From Prevotella sp. (GTDB taxonomy: Bacteria; Bacteroidota; Bacteroidia; Bacteroidales; Bacteroidaceae): 64,000 nt of DNA. Positions 18,391-26,929 of this stretch are shown here, piece by piece. The position numbers were made by a program, and so were the translations under genes. The stretch is from the NCBI GenBank assembly GCA_024688365.1, contig JAILEG010000017.1:124001-188000 (forward strand), in the 5' to 3' direction. The notes below the pieces were generated by a model. The model was not told the origin of the DNA. It searched no databases and saw nothing but the letters and a program-made list of their open reading frames with translations. Position 1 is the first letter of the stretch; every line of letters starts with the position of its first letter.

Positions 18391-19377
18391 TTACTTCCTG
18401 GCAGCTTTCTTGGCTGTCCGCTTTGCAGGAGCCTTGGCAACAGGAGCAACGTCCTCTGCTGGCTTCTCAGTCTTTGGCTCACTCTTCTGTATGCCCTGCA
18501 GCTCAAGTGTGAAGATCAGTGCGGAGTAAGGAGCGATGTCACGTCCGGCACCACGCTCGCCGTAAGCCAGTTCCTGCGGGATATAAACCTCCCACTTTGA
18601 GCCTACGGGCATCATGGTCAGTGCCTCTGTCCAGCCTTTGATAAGGCCGCCCACACTGAAGGTATCGTTCTTCGTGCCATGCTTTGATGTGGCATCAAAC
18701 ACCTTGCCATCCAGCGTCCTGCCCTCATAGACCACGGTCACCTTGTCATTCACCGTAGGAATCTCACCCGTTCCCTTGGTCAGCACCTTATACTGCAGTC
18801 CGTCAGGCAGCGTCACCACACCAGGCTTGGTCTTGTTCTCAGCGAGGAACTTCTCACCCTCAGCCTTCGTTGCTGCCTCTTTCTGCGCCTTCAGGGCCAG
18901 CTGCTTTCCCTCAAAGAACCTGTCAGCCCCCTCCTGCTTGAAGAAGGTGGTGTCCTTCTGCAGCGCAGCGAGGAAGCCGGCATAGAGCATCTCGGCATTG
19001 ATTGGCTCTGAGGTGCCCTCAAACTGGCTGGTGACATTCGGCAGCATGGTCTTCTGCACCTGCTCGCAGATGGTCAGTCCAGCCACATAGGCAGCAAACG
19101 TTGAGTCGTTGCGGCTGGCTATGCCCTGCTTCAGTCCACGCAGGAAATCGGGCATCTGCGCCTTGGTGACACCCATACGCTGCTCCAGATAGCCATCCAG
19201 ACCACGTGTCATCGCCATACCGGCGGCATAGCTCAGAGAGTCGGAAGCCGTCTTCAGCTCCAGTTTCTGCTCAACAGTTTCTGTTTTCTTCTTGTCCTTC
19301 TTCTTGTCCTTCGCCGTTACCGTGCTGAAAGAGGCACCTGCCAGGACGAGCAGTGCCAGTGTCAATACTTTCTTCAT
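18391..19377 (-). CDS. FKBP-type peptidyl-prolyl isomerase, exported, with basic tail
   Basis: A 328-residue protein. A signal peptide ending near residue 22 (TVTA) is followed by a Lys-rich stretch, an FKBP N-terminal dimerisation-type helical region (DSLSYAAGMAMTRGLDGYL) and a C-terminal FKBP domain at about 180-292 with VTVVYEGRTLDGKVFDAT, GLIKGWTEAL and IPQELAYGERGAG. The last 30 residues are Ala/Lys/Pro-rich (PAKRTAKKAARK), an unusual cationic tail. It folds proteins in the periplasm. Third of three adjacent FKBP genes on this strand. Confidence 0.9.
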   Translation of the reverse strand: MKKVLTLALLVLAGASFSTVTAKDKKKDKKKTETVEQKLELKTASDSLSYAAGMAMTRGLDGYLEQRMGVTKAQMPDFLRGLKQGIASRNDSTFAAYVAGLTICEQVQKTMLPNVTSQFEGTSEPINAEMLYAGFLAALQKDTTFFKQEGADRFFEGKQLALKAQKEAATKAEGEKFLAENKTKPGVVTLPDGLQYKVLTKGTGEIPTVNDKVTVVYEGRTLDGKVFDATSKHGTKNDTFSVGGLIKGWTEALTMMPVGSKWEVYIPQELAYGERGAGRDIAPYSALIFTLELQGIQKSEPKTEKPAEDVAPVAKAPAKRTAKKAARK

Positions 19378-19449
19378 GATCTTATCTGTTTAAGAAAAGA
19401 GTTCTTACTCTGTGAAGGCAAGCCCTCACCTTATTAGTATATTATAACT

Positions 19450-19492
19450 CAAAATAAGGCCGGATTCGCAAACCCGACCCTATTCTTTTTAT
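19450..19492 (-). terminator. Probable terminator between the first and second FKBP genes
   Basis: Imperfect hairpin on the minus strand, AATAGGGTCGGGTT / AATCCGGCCTTATT with a 4-base loop and mismatches, followed by TTTTGAG. It lies just after the stop codon at 19504. Confidence 0.6.
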
Positions 19493-19503
19493 GTTATCCT
19501 CAA

Positions 19504-20412
19504 TTACTTCACGTTAGGCTGACCAACCGGCATAGCAGGCTGACCCTGGGGAGCCTTCTCAATCTCAAGCAGCTCGACGGTGAAGACAAGTGTTGAGAAT
19601 GGCTTGAGGTCAGGGCTTGGCTGCTGTGCGCCGTAACCTGCGGTGTAAGGAATGGTGATTTCCCACTTTGAGCCTACCGGCATCTTTGTCAGAGCCTCAG
19701 TGAATCCTGGAATCACACCACCTACTGGCATCGTTGCTCCGTCACGATGGTCAAACTCCTTGCCCTCAATAGTCTTGCCGACGTAGTTGATCTTGACAAC
19801 GTCAGTTGCCTTAGGCACGGCACCCGTACCCTTCTTGAGTTCCTTTACCTGTACGCCCTGGCCGATAGTCCTCACACCAGCCTTCTTTGCATTGGCTGCC
19901 ATGTAGGCATCACTCTTCTTCTTGTTGGCACCGTAGGTTTTCTCAGCATTCTTCGTCTGGATGGCCTTTGAGGTGTTCTGCTCAATGGTACGGGCCTGCT
20001 CAACGGTCATCTTCTGTCCCTTGCCCTTCGCACTGGCTGCGAAACCAGCGAGGAAGTTGTCCAAAGAGATGGTCTTGGTAGAGTCCTGGCCGAAAATCTG
20101 GCGGTTGATCTGCTGCTTGATGACCATGTTCATCTGCATACCTATGCCGATACCGGCATTGTAGGCAGCGCGCTTCTTGTCATCAGCATTCTTCGCACCA
20201 TCGTTCAAACCCTTGACAAACTCGTCAATGTAGGCGGTATCAATCTGCATCTGCTGAAGGTACTGTTTTACCCCCTGGCCCTGGTCAATACCGAGCGCAT
20301 AGCTCAAAGAGTCTACATCAGACTTCATCTCCTCCTTGGGAGTAGAGTTGCCACAGGCTGTGAAGCCCACGGCTGCAATAGCCATAACGGCTAAAAGTGA
20401 AATTTTCTTCAT
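19504..20412 (-). CDS. FKBP-type peptidyl-prolyl isomerase lipoprotein
   Basis: A 302-residue lipoprotein. From the ATG at 20412 it starts with a lipoprotein signal (MKKISLLAVMAIAAVGFTACGN, lipobox Cys20), then the helical dimerisation region DSLSYALGIDQGQGVKQYL and a C-terminal FKBP domain at about 180-285 (VKINYVGKTIEGKEFD, GVIPGFTEALTKMPVGSKWEITIP). The loop that reads AYGERGAG in the neighbours is GYGAQQPSPD here. A longer start at 20493 would put 27 unrelated residues before the lipoprotein signal. It is a periplasmic or outer-membrane chaperone. The leader carries GCGATGATAA repeats. Confidence 0.9.
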   Translation of the reverse strand: MKKISLLAVMAIAAVGFTACGNSTPKEEMKSDVDSLSYALGIDQGQGVKQYLQQMQIDTAYIDEFVKGLNDGAKNADDKKRAAYNAGIGIGMQMNMVIKQQINRQIFGQDSTKTISLDNFLAGFAASAKGKGQKMTVEQARTIEQNTSKAIQTKNAEKTYGANKKKSDAYMAANAKKAGVRTIGQGVQVKELKKGTGAVPKATDVVKINYVGKTIEGKEFDHRDGATMPVGGVIPGFTEALTKMPVGSKWEITIPYTAGYGAQQPSPDLKPFSTLVFTVELLEIEKAPQGQPAMPVGQPNVK

Positions 20413-20454
20413 ATTTTTTACTGTTTTGCTTTTTGGAAATTTATGGGGAAGGTG

Positions 20455-20490
20455 GGCGATGACAAGCGATGATAAGCGATGATAAGCACT
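20455..20490. repeat. GCGATGATAA tandem repeat in the leader of the FKBP lipoprotein gene
   Basis: Three near-identical consecutive units (GCGATGACAA, GCGATGATAA, GCGATGATAA) lie about 45-80 bases before the start codon at 20412. See also 10637-10700. Confidence 0.75.
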
Positions 20491-20518
20491 CATAACAGCC
20501 TATAACATCCTATGCTCT

Positions 20519-21124
20519 CTACACCACCTCAATCAGCTCAACATCAAAGATCAGGGCTGCGAACGGAGGAATGGATGCTCCTGCGCCACGCTCACCGTAA
20601 GCAAGGTGGTAAGGAATGAAGAAGCGGTACTTGGCACCCTCCTGCATCAGCTGCACACCCTCAGTCCAGCCTGCGATGACCTGGTTCAGCCCGAAGGTGG
20701 CTGGCTGATTACGCTGATAGGAGCTGTCGAACACGGTACCGTCAATCAGCGTTCCCTCATAGTGGCACTTCACCTGGTCAGTGGCCTTAGGCTGTTTGCC
20801 GTTGCCTTCCTTCAAAACCTGATATTGCAGACCTGACGGAAGCGTCACGATGCCGTCCTTCTTGCCGTTCTCTGCCAGGAAAGCCTCACCAGCCTGCTTG
20901 GCAGCCTTGCCCGCCTCTGCGGCAGCTGCCTGCTGCTTGGCCTCCTGCTCCTGGAAGAAGTTTTGTACGAGAGTCTGCGCCTCGCTATTGTCAACCTTCA
21001 GTTCTGCGCCTGAAATAACATCCTTGATAGCCTGTGCGAAGTCATCAATATTCAGTTCCTTCGCTCCCATACCGGCGAGTTGGGAACCGATACCGATACC
21101 CAGTGCATAGCTTAATTTATCCAT
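20519..21124 (-). CDS. FKBP-type peptidyl-prolyl isomerase, no signal peptide
   Basis: A 201-residue FklB/FkpA-like protein that starts directly with the dimerisation region (MDKLSYALGIGIGSQL), so it is probably cytoplasmic. An Ala/Gln/Lys-rich helix (about 70-88) leads to the FKBP domain with VKCHYEGTLIDGTVFDSSY, QVIAGWTEGVQLM and IPYHLAYGERGAGASIPPFAALIF, a complete prolyl-isomerase core. It is the upstream member of the FKBP triplet. A TATCTTTG -7 box lies at 21164-21157. Confidence 0.93.
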   Translation of the reverse strand: MDKLSYALGIGIGSQLAGMGAKELNIDDFAQAIKDVISGAELKVDNSEAQTLVQNFFQEQEAKQQAAAAEAGKAAKQAGEAFLAENGKKDGIVTLPSGLQYQVLKEGNGKQPKATDQVKCHYEGTLIDGTVFDSSYQRNQPATFGLNQVIAGWTEGVQLMQEGAKYRFFIPYHLAYGERGAGASIPPFAALIFDVELIEVV

Positions 21125-21290
21125 TACAGTTATTACTATTGTTTAAAATTAATGTGCAAAGATACTATTTTTAGGAGACAGTATTGCATTAATCAAATTA
21201 AAATAACTAAATTTGTAGAATTGAAACAAGAAGGGAAGGGATTTACTGGCGGAATGAAGTTGACTCCCGTCCCATTAAAGATAAGGACGC

Positions 21291-21983
21291 ATGAAGAAAA
21301 TCGTATTCCTCACAGGTGCAGGCATGTCAGTGGAGAGCGGCTTCAAGACTTTCCGTGGCAACGATGGGCTATGGGAAAACTTTCCCGTTGAGCAGGTGGC
21401 ATCACATGACGGATGGGAAGCTGACCCGACCCTGGTGACCAATTTCTACAACATGCTGCGGAAGAAGCTCTATGCCGCAGAACCCAACGAGGGACACCGC
21501 CTCATCAAGGAGCTGGAGAAGGATTATGACGTGACGGTTATCACGCAGAACGTTGACAACCTGCACGAGAAGGCCGGGTCCAGCCATGTCATCCACCTGC
21601 ATGGAGAGCTGACCAAGGTCTGCTCCAGCCATGAGCCGTATGACAGCCGATACATTAAGGAGCTTACGGCAGACAACTGTGAGGTCACACCTGGCACGAA
21701 GGCTGGTGACGGCAGTCTGCTTCGCCCCTTCATCGTCTTCTTCGGCGAGGCCGTCCCAATGATTGAGCCTGCGGCAGAGGAAGCCATGAGAGCTGACATC
21801 CTCGTCATCATAGGCACTTCCCTCAATGTTTATCCTGCCGCAGGACTCGTGCAATACACCCGCCCCGGAACATCCATCTATCTCATTGACCCGGAGGACG
21901 TGTCAGCCAACGGCATGAGAGCGGTGACGCATATAAAGAAAGGTGCAAGCGAGGGGATGAGGGAGCTGGCCAAGTTGCTCTGA
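21291..21983 (+). CDS. cobB: SIR2-family NAD-dependent protein deacylase, zinc motif absent
   Basis: A 230-residue sirtuin. The NAD-binding motifs GAGMSVESGFKTFRG (residues 9-23), TQNVDNLHEKAG (85-96) and the catalytic His104 (HLHGEL) are present, as is GTSLNVYPAAGL. The usual two CxxC zinc pairs after the catalytic histidine are missing; only Cys111 and a later single Cys remain. It should remove acyl groups from lysines in the cytoplasm if the small domain still folds. Short zinc-less sirtuins of this kind are known in Bacteroidetes, so this is probably a normal form. Confidence 0.88.
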   Translation: MKKIVFLTGAGMSVESGFKTFRGNDGLWENFPVEQVASHDGWEADPTLVTNFYNMLRKKLYAAEPNEGHRLIKELEKDYDVTVITQNVDNLHEKAGSSHVIHLHGELTKVCSSHEPYDSRYIKELTADNCEVTPGTKAGDGSLLRPFIVFFGEAVPMIEPAAEEAMRADILVIIGTSLNVYPAAGLVQYTRPGTSIYLIDPEDVSANGMRAVTHIKKGASEGMRELAKLL

Positions 21984-22230
21984 GACGCTATGCTGACACT
22001 CACCGACAGATCATCCATCAAGGAGAAAGGAAACTTAACACGTGAGGACGAGAAGGTGAGCCCGCAAGAAACAGAACATTACAAACGATCAACATAAAAC
22101 AGGAACAACAGAACAATTAACTGACAGCCCATTCCCCCATCCACAGGAGAGACCCCACTCTCCGCACGGGGGAACATCGTGACAGGGGATACCCACAGGA
22201 TGGAAATGGGCATCAATGTGTTTTCCCATT

Positions 22231-22842
22231 ATGAAAAAAATATTGTCAATCCTTTTCTGCGCTCTCATGGCATTGCCAGTCATGGCTCAGAAGAACGTGT
22301 ACAAGTTCAGTGTGAAGGACGGAAACGAACACACCGTCAAGTTAAAGGAATACAAGGGCAAGGTGCTGCTCATTGTCAATACTGCCACAAAATGCGGATT
22401 CACACCCCAGTATGAGGCTCTGCAGAAGCTCTATGACACCTACAAGGCGCAGGGGCTGGTCATTCTTGACTTCCCCTGCAATCAGTTCGGCGCACAGGCT
22501 CCTGGCTCTTTCCGTGACATCCATGCCTTCTGCACTGGCAACTACGGAACCACTTTTCCACAATTCGCCAAAATCAGCGTCAACGGACGGAATGAGGCAC
22601 CTCTCTACACCTATCTGAAGGCGCAGCAGCCCTTCAAGGGATTCGACACGAACAACCAGATTGGCAAGTATCTTGACGAGAAGTTCCGTACCGAAAATCC
22701 TGACTATGCCAAGGACTCAAGCATCAAATGGAACTTCACGAAGTTCCTCATCGACCGTGAGGGTCACGTCATCGACCGCTTCGAGCCTACCGCCGACATG
22801 CAGGCCGTGGAGGCTGGCATCCGTGCCGCACTGAAGATGTAA
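22231..22842 (+). CDS. Glutathione peroxidase-like protein, exported
   Basis: A 203-residue thiol peroxidase of the GPx family. The signal peptide (MKKILSILFCALMALPVMAQ) predicts a periplasmic location. Catalytic Cys55 (NTATKCGFTPQ), the Gln/Asn block FPCNQFGAQAPG and the Trp/Asn of KWNFTKFL form the usual tetrad; cysteine replaces selenocysteine. An in-frame ATG at 22216 would add five residues and break the signal-peptide start, so 22231 is preferred. It reduces peroxides, most likely with thioredoxin-type donors. Confidence 0.92.
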   Translation: MKKILSILFCALMALPVMAQKNVYKFSVKDGNEHTVKLKEYKGKVLLIVNTATKCGFTPQYEALQKLYDTYKAQGLVILDFPCNQFGAQAPGSFRDIHAFCTGNYGTTFPQFAKISVNGRNEAPLYTYLKAQQPFKGFDTNNQIGKYLDEKFRTENPDYAKDSSIKWNFTKFLIDREGHVIDRFEPTADMQAVEAGIRAALKM

Positions 22843-22889
22843 GTCCCCAAGCCTACATCCCACAATCACATAGCCTTGACACATCAGAA

Positions 22890-23165
22890 GAATACCTCTG
22901 AAGCATCTAAAGACTACCCCTGGGACACCGAAAGGGCAGCTTTGAGACATCAAAAGGGCAGCTTTCACACCTTGAAAGCTGCCCTTTTATGATTAAAAAC
23001 AATTTATTTTCAGATAAAAAATAAATTAATAACAAATAAATAATAAATTAAAAACAGAATAAAATTAAATTAAAAACAAATCAGAAATAAATTAAAAATA
23101 TATCGAAATTAACCTGAAAACAAACACAGAAGCAGCCCTTCCGCATTGCGGAAAGGCTGCTTCTG
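22890..23165. repeat. TGCCCTTTT hairpin module with AT-rich core, copy A
   Basis: This fills most of the 342-base spacer between the glutathione peroxidase and yitT genes. It has short repeats of AAAGGGCAGCTTT, a perfect 15-bp stem AAAAGGGCAGCTTTC / GAAAGCTGCCCTTTT (22952-22988), then about 120 bases almost only A and T built from AATTAAAAACA/AAATAAATT units, then an 18-bp stem with one mismatch at 23127-23165 (CAGAAGCAGCC...). The second hairpin is followed by a T-rich run on the minus strand, so it probably terminates yitT. A related module is at 35580-35835. Confidence 0.75.
23127..23165 (-). terminator. Terminator after yitT
   Basis: An 18-pair stem with one mismatch and a 3-base loop (CAGAAGCAGCC / GGCTGCTTCTG as the outer part), 20 bases beyond the yitT stop, followed on the minus strand by TGTTTGTTTTC. 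Confidence 0.75.
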
Positions 23166-23184
23166 CGTTCCCAAAGGGCACCTT

Positions 23185-24111
23185 TTACTTATCAGACTGT
23201 CCCTCGCCTGTCTCCTTGTGCGCCTTGCGTTTCACCTTGAACTTGTCAAATCCCTTGCCGAACACACCCATGACCTGACTCTGCGTCACAAAGGCATTCG
23301 GGTCAATGTCATCAATCATGCGGTAGACATAAGGAGCCTCACGCTGCCGGGTCACCACGATGACCACCTTTATGTCATGCCCCGTATAGTAGCCCTGCGC
23401 GTCGATGATGGTGCTGGTGCGGTGGGGCTGGTCAAGCGAGATCTGGTCACATATCTCCTTATAACGTTCTGAAATGATAAGGAACTGCACCGAGCGGCGG
23501 CCAGAGTTGACCACCTGGTCCAGCACGAATGAGGTGACGATGAGGTTCACATAGCCGTAGATCACCTGCTCCCAGCTGTGCAGCACGAGGATACTGAGCG
23601 TGACGATGGTCATGTCGACCAACAGGATGACGCGTCCGAAGGAGATGTCACGGTACTTGTTGACTATGGCTGCGACAATGTCGGATCCACCTGAGCTGCC
23701 ATTATAGGACAGTCCGAATCCCAGGCCCACACCGCAGAACGATGCTCCGATGATGGCCGTCATGAAAGGCTGGTCATGCAGCAAGCCCGGATGAGGGAAA
23801 GCATGGCCCAGCACACCCGTGGCTATGGTCAGCATACTGACACCGAATATGGTCTTCAGACAGAACTTCAGCCCCAGTATCTTCAGCGCAACCGCCAGGA
23901 GAATGGCATTAAGGATGAAATACGTATAGGACACGGGGATGCCATGCCCCCAATAGATAATGGAGGCGAGACCGGCCACACCGCCGTTGCTGATGTTGTT
24001 GGGCAGGAGGAATATCGTCCACCCAATGGCATAGGACCACATGCCCACAGCTATCATGACGTAATCCATTATCTCCCGATAGAGATTCTTCTTGTTAATG
24101 CTCTTGATCAT
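23185..24111 (-). CDS. YitT family membrane protein (DUF161/DUF2179)
   Basis: A 308-residue integral membrane protein with five or six hydrophobic segments (about 13-200), including VGMWSYAIGWTIFLLPNNISNGGVAGLASI and the glycine/serine block GLSYNGSSGGSDIVAAIV, then a C-terminal cytoplasmic DUF2179 domain (about 215-290: SVQFLIISERYKEICDQI, GYYTGHDIKVVIVVTRQ). Function is unproven in the family. The frame stays open upstream to 24573, but that part is antisense to ruvB, so I start at 24111. A TAAATTTG -7 box lies at 24149-24142. Confidence 0.9.
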   Translation of the reverse strand: MIKSINKKNLYREIMDYVMIAVGMWSYAIGWTIFLLPNNISNGGVAGLASIIYWGHGIPVSYTYFILNAILLAVALKILGLKFCLKTIFGVSMLTIATGVLGHAFPHPGLLHDQPFMTAIIGASFCGVGLGFGLSYNGSSGGSDIVAAIVNKYRDISFGRVILLVDMTIVTLSILVLHSWEQVIYGYVNLIVTSFVLDQVVNSGRRSVQFLIISERYKEICDQISLDQPHRTSTIIDAQGYYTGHDIKVVIVVTRQREAPYVYRMIDDIDPNAFVTQSQVMGVFGKGFDKFKVKRKAHKETGEGQSDK

Positions 24112-24141
24112 ACGTGTGAAAAGATATATAAAACGATGGTG

Positions 24142-24149
24142 CAAATTTA
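24142..24149 (-). promoter_or_regulatory. -7 element of yitT
   Basis: TAAATTTG on the minus strand, 30 bases before the yitT ATG at 24111, within the divergent yitT-ruvB spacer. No TTG at the expected distance. Confidence 0.55.
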
Positions 24150-24192
24150 GATAAAATTTACCAAACAGAGCCTTTACGCAGAAAAAATGCCG

Positions 24193-24200
24193 TATCTTTG
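24193..24200 (+). promoter_or_regulatory. -7 element of ruvB
   Basis: TATCTTTG, 38 bases before the ruvB ATG. The -33 TTG is not evident at 19-20 bases. Confidence 0.6.
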
Positions 24201-24238
24201 CAGAAAATAAGCTGCACACAGAACAAGGAAAACAAGAC

Positions 24239-25273
24239 ATGCCAGAAGATTTCGACATAAGAGAAGAGCGGCTGACCTCAGCTGAGAAGGATTTTGAGAA
24301 TGCCCTCCGACCGCTCCGCTTCAGTGACTTCAGCGGACAGCAGAAGGTGGTGGAGAACCTAAGCGTGTTTGTGGAGGCTGCCAAATACCGCGGAGAGCCG
24401 CTCGACCACACGCTCCTGCACGGTCCTCCAGGACTGGGCAAGACCACGCTGAGCAACATCATTGCCAACGAGCTGGGTGTGGGATTCAAGATAACATCGG
24501 GTCCCGTACTCGACAAGCCAGGCGACCTGGCAGGCATCCTCACCTCATTGGAGCCGAATGACGTGCTGTTCATTGATGAGATTCACCGGCTCTCACCCGT
24601 CGTTGAGGAGTATCTTTACTCGGCAATGGAGGACTACCGCATCGACATCATGATTGACAAAGGCCCATCGGCACGTTCCATACAGATTGACCTCAACCCC
24701 TTCACCCTCGTTGGGGCCACTACACGCAGCGGTCTGCTCACTGCCCCACTGCGTGCCCGCTTCGGCATCAATCTCCATCTGGAGTACTATGATCCCGAGA
24801 CTCTGCAGCGCATCATCAAGCGGTCGGCCCAGCTGCTGAAGGTGCCCATCATTGACGAGGCTGCCATCGAGATTGCCCGCCGATCCCGCGGCACGCCCCG
24901 TATCTGCAACTCGCTCCTCCGCCGCGTGCGTGACTTTGCCCAGGTGAAGGGCAACGGCACCATCACTCCCGATATTGCCACGATGTCCCTGCAGGCACTC
25001 AACATTGACCAGTATGGCCTGGACGAGATCGACAACAAGATTCTCCTCACCATCATCGACAAGTTCCGTGGCGGTCCTGTAGGTGTATCGACCATTGCAA
25101 CAGCCATCGGCGAGGATTCCGGTACCGTGGAGGAGGTCTATGAGCCGTATCTCATCATGGAGGGCTTCATCAAGCGCACCCCCCGGGGGCGTGTAGCCAC
25201 CCAGCTGGCCTATAACCATCTGGGCAGGAACAGATTTATGGACAATCCACTTCAACCGGGACTGTTCGACTGA
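24239..25273 (+). CDS. ruvB: Holliday junction branch-migration helicase RuvB
   Basis: The 344-residue AAA+ ATPase motor that drives branch migration with RuvA. Walker A is GPPGLGKTT (about 63-71), Walker B is [12 protein letters not shown] (about 112-123), the sensor block is LVGATTRSG, and the arginine finger region is ARFGI. The C-terminal winged helix ([28 protein letters not shown]) is complete. Divergent from yitT, with a TATCTTTG box upstream. Confidence 0.98.
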   Translation: MPEDFDIREERLTSAEKDFENALRPLRFSDFSGQQKVVENLSVFVEAAKYRGEPLDHTLLHGPPGLGKTTLSNIIANELGVGFKITSGPVLDKPGDLAGILTSLEPNDVLFIDEIHRLSPVVEEYLYSAMEDYRIDIMIDKGPSARSIQIDLNPFTLVGATTRSGLLTAPLRARFGINLHLEYYDPETLQRIIKRSAQLLKVPIIDEAAIEIARRSRGTPRICNSLLRRVRDFAQVKGNGTITPDIATMSLQALNIDQYGLDEIDNKILLTIIDKFRGGPVGVSTIATAIGEDSGTVEEVYEPYLIMEGFIKRTPRGRVATQLAYNHLGRNRFMDNPLQPGLFD

Positions 25274-25819
25274 CGGCGTTCTCAAGGGAATATCCCGGAC
25301 ATGAGTACGGTGGAATGAAGAAAAGTAGCCTGAATCCTATTCCAAGGGCATCCATCACAGTGTTTTCCCATCACTTTATTTATCCATTTCATCCCTACTG
25401 CGTAACCTGCGTAACGTACCTTACGCAATAGGAATGAAATGAAACTGCCCTCAAGACCCTTACTGAACGTCAGATGGTCTATCCTAAGCGAGAAGGATAA
25501 GTTGTCTATGACCGATTCTTCGGGATGTGGCTGGCGAGGCTATAAGAAAAAGACAAGGGAACAAACAAGAATACAAAGCTAAGAAGGGTAAGAAACCGAG
25601 CTGGGAAGGAATCAAGACAGTCGAAGGTCAAAAACTCAAATAAAAAAAAATCACGTCTCATCTGCCACAACATCGTGCTTTCTTCCGTCTCTCTTTATGT
25701 AAACAGAAACATTTTCGTCCGACCAGACGAGCAAAGCCAGACTTGTCTGAACCGTCCATGACGAGCTGACATCTGTTGAAAACAGAAAGAAGAAACAAAC
25801 CCTTTAAATAGTAAAAAAG
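25274..25819. other. Gene-free spacer between ruvB and the sigma operon
   Basis: I see no convincing gene here. The one clear structure is the 20-base imperfect inverted repeat at 25386-25440. The end of the spacer, from about 25630, is the leader of the sigma operon; no full consensus promoter was found, which would fit control by the operon's own ECF sigma factor. Confidence 0.5.
25386..25440. repeat. 20-base inverted repeat, 18 of 20 paired, 15-base loop
   Basis: Left arm 25386-25405 begins ATTTCAT and ends TGCGTAA; right arm 25421-25440 is its reverse complement except at two positions. The loop repeats GCGTAAC. It lies about 110 bases after the ruvB stop. It could act as a terminator stem without a T run, or be a remnant of an element end. 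Confidence 0.7.
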
Positions 25820-26332
25820 ATGAAAAAGACGCTCGTTACAATCATTTTTTTGGCAACATGCCTGTTTGCCGGAAGTACCGTACAAGCATACTCCTACGCT
25901 CAAGGCGGACAGCAGGATGACGGAATAGAAGCCATCTTCAAGCAATTCAAGAACGAGAAGAACGTCACGTACCTCAACCTGCCCAAAAGCCTCATCAAGA
26001 TGGGGATGAAGACTGCGGACGACAAGGATGCGGAGAAGCTGGCTGAACAGGTGGACGGTATCAGAATCCTCACACTCGAAGACGCAGCCAAAGAGACAAA
26101 GGAATCTTTCCACAAGCGGTTCAACAGCCTGGAACTGACAGGATATGAGCCACTGGTGAAAGCCAATGATGACGGTGAGAAGGTAAGAATCCTCACCAAA
26201 GGCAATGACAAGGAGATTCAAAGCATCATCATCTTCACCGTTGACGATGAGGACTGTACCCTGATCAAGATTGACGGACACATCAATCCCGCCGATGTAG
26301 ATGACATCGTGGAAGTTGAGACTGACAACTAA
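25820..26332 (+). CDS. DUF4252 family exported protein (first copy)
   Basis: A 170-residue protein with a signal peptide (MKKTLVTIIFLATCLFAGSTVQA) and the DUF4252 pattern: an N-terminal FKQFKNEKNVTYLNLPKSLIKMG block, then VDGIRILTLEDA, and a C-terminal strand region IIIFTVDDEDCTLIKIDGHI. Function unknown. It is followed after 23 bases by an ECF sigma gene; a second DUF4252 gene closes the operon. DUF4252 genes commonly sit beside ECF sigma factors in this phylum. Confidence 0.85.
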   Translation: MKKTLVTIIFLATCLFAGSTVQAYSYAQGGQQDDGIEAIFKQFKNEKNVTYLNLPKSLIKMGMKTADDKDAEKLAEQVDGIRILTLEDAAKETKESFHKRFNSLELTGYEPLVKANDDGEKVRILTKGNDKEIQSIIIFTVDDEDCTLIKIDGHINPADVDDIVEVETDN

Positions 26333-26355
26333 GCAAGCATCTCGGACAGCCACTC

Positions 26356-26853
26356 ATGGACGCTACCCTATTCAAACAGCTCTTCCTGCCCTGCCATCGG
26401 AAACTCTTTTCGGTGGCCTACAGGCTCATGGGTAACGTCCAGGCTGCCGAAGACCTGGTACAGGAGACCTTCCTAAGGCTTTGGACACAGCGCAATCAGA
26501 TAGCCAAGCTGGAGAATCCGGAGGCTTACAGCGTGACGGTGCTGCGACGGCTGTTCTATGACCGGATGCGTTCCGCCCGTTTGCCAGAGGTTGACAAAGA
26601 CATTGGAAACCTCAAAGTCACTTCGTCACAGGATGTGGGCAGACAGCTGGAAGTGACTGACGAGTATGACCGCATAAGGCAGATGATAGCCCGTCTGCCT
26701 GACCCGCAGGGCAAGGTCATGCTGATGCGTGACGTGGAGGAACGCTCCTATGAGGAGATAAGCAGGGCAACAGGACTGACTGAGGTGAATGTAAGGAGCA
26801 TCCTCAGCCGTGCCCGAAAGAAGATAAGAGAATGTTTACTCCAATCAAAATAA
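26356..26853 (+). CDS. RNA polymerase sigma factor, ECF (sigma-70 family)
   Basis: A 165-residue two-domain ECF sigma factor. Region 2 (about 6-72) contains LMGNVQAAEDLVQETFLRLW and the DNA-melting segment; region 4 (about 108-160) ends in YEEISRATGLTEVNVRSILSRARKKIRE, a helix-turn-helix. It lies between a DUF4252 gene and a probable anti-sigma gene, which together form a plausible envelope-responsive unit. Confidence 0.95.
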   Translation: MDATLFKQLFLPCHRKLFSVAYRLMGNVQAAEDLVQETFLRLWTQRNQIAKLENPEAYSVTVLRRLFYDRMRSARLPEVDKDIGNLKVTSSQDVGRQLEVTDEYDRIRQMIARLPDPQGKVMLMRDVEERSYEEISRATGLTEVNVRSILSRARKKIRECLLQSK

Positions 26854-26929
26854 GCAAAGGCTGACCTATCCAGACCTTGCCGCTACGAGAAAACATCTGC
26901 TGGAAACGGACAAATAATGAAAATGAGAC

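Noticed and set aside
24112..24573. 154-residue N-terminal extension of the YitT protein
   Set aside because: The extension is antisense to ruvB and unlike YitT proteins; the ATG at 24111 gives the normal start after a -7 box.
25658..26353. Minus-strand open frame of 231 codons across the first DUF4252 gene
   Set aside because: It overlaps antisense a gene with signal peptide, DUF4252 pattern and operon context; its own translation is unremarkable.
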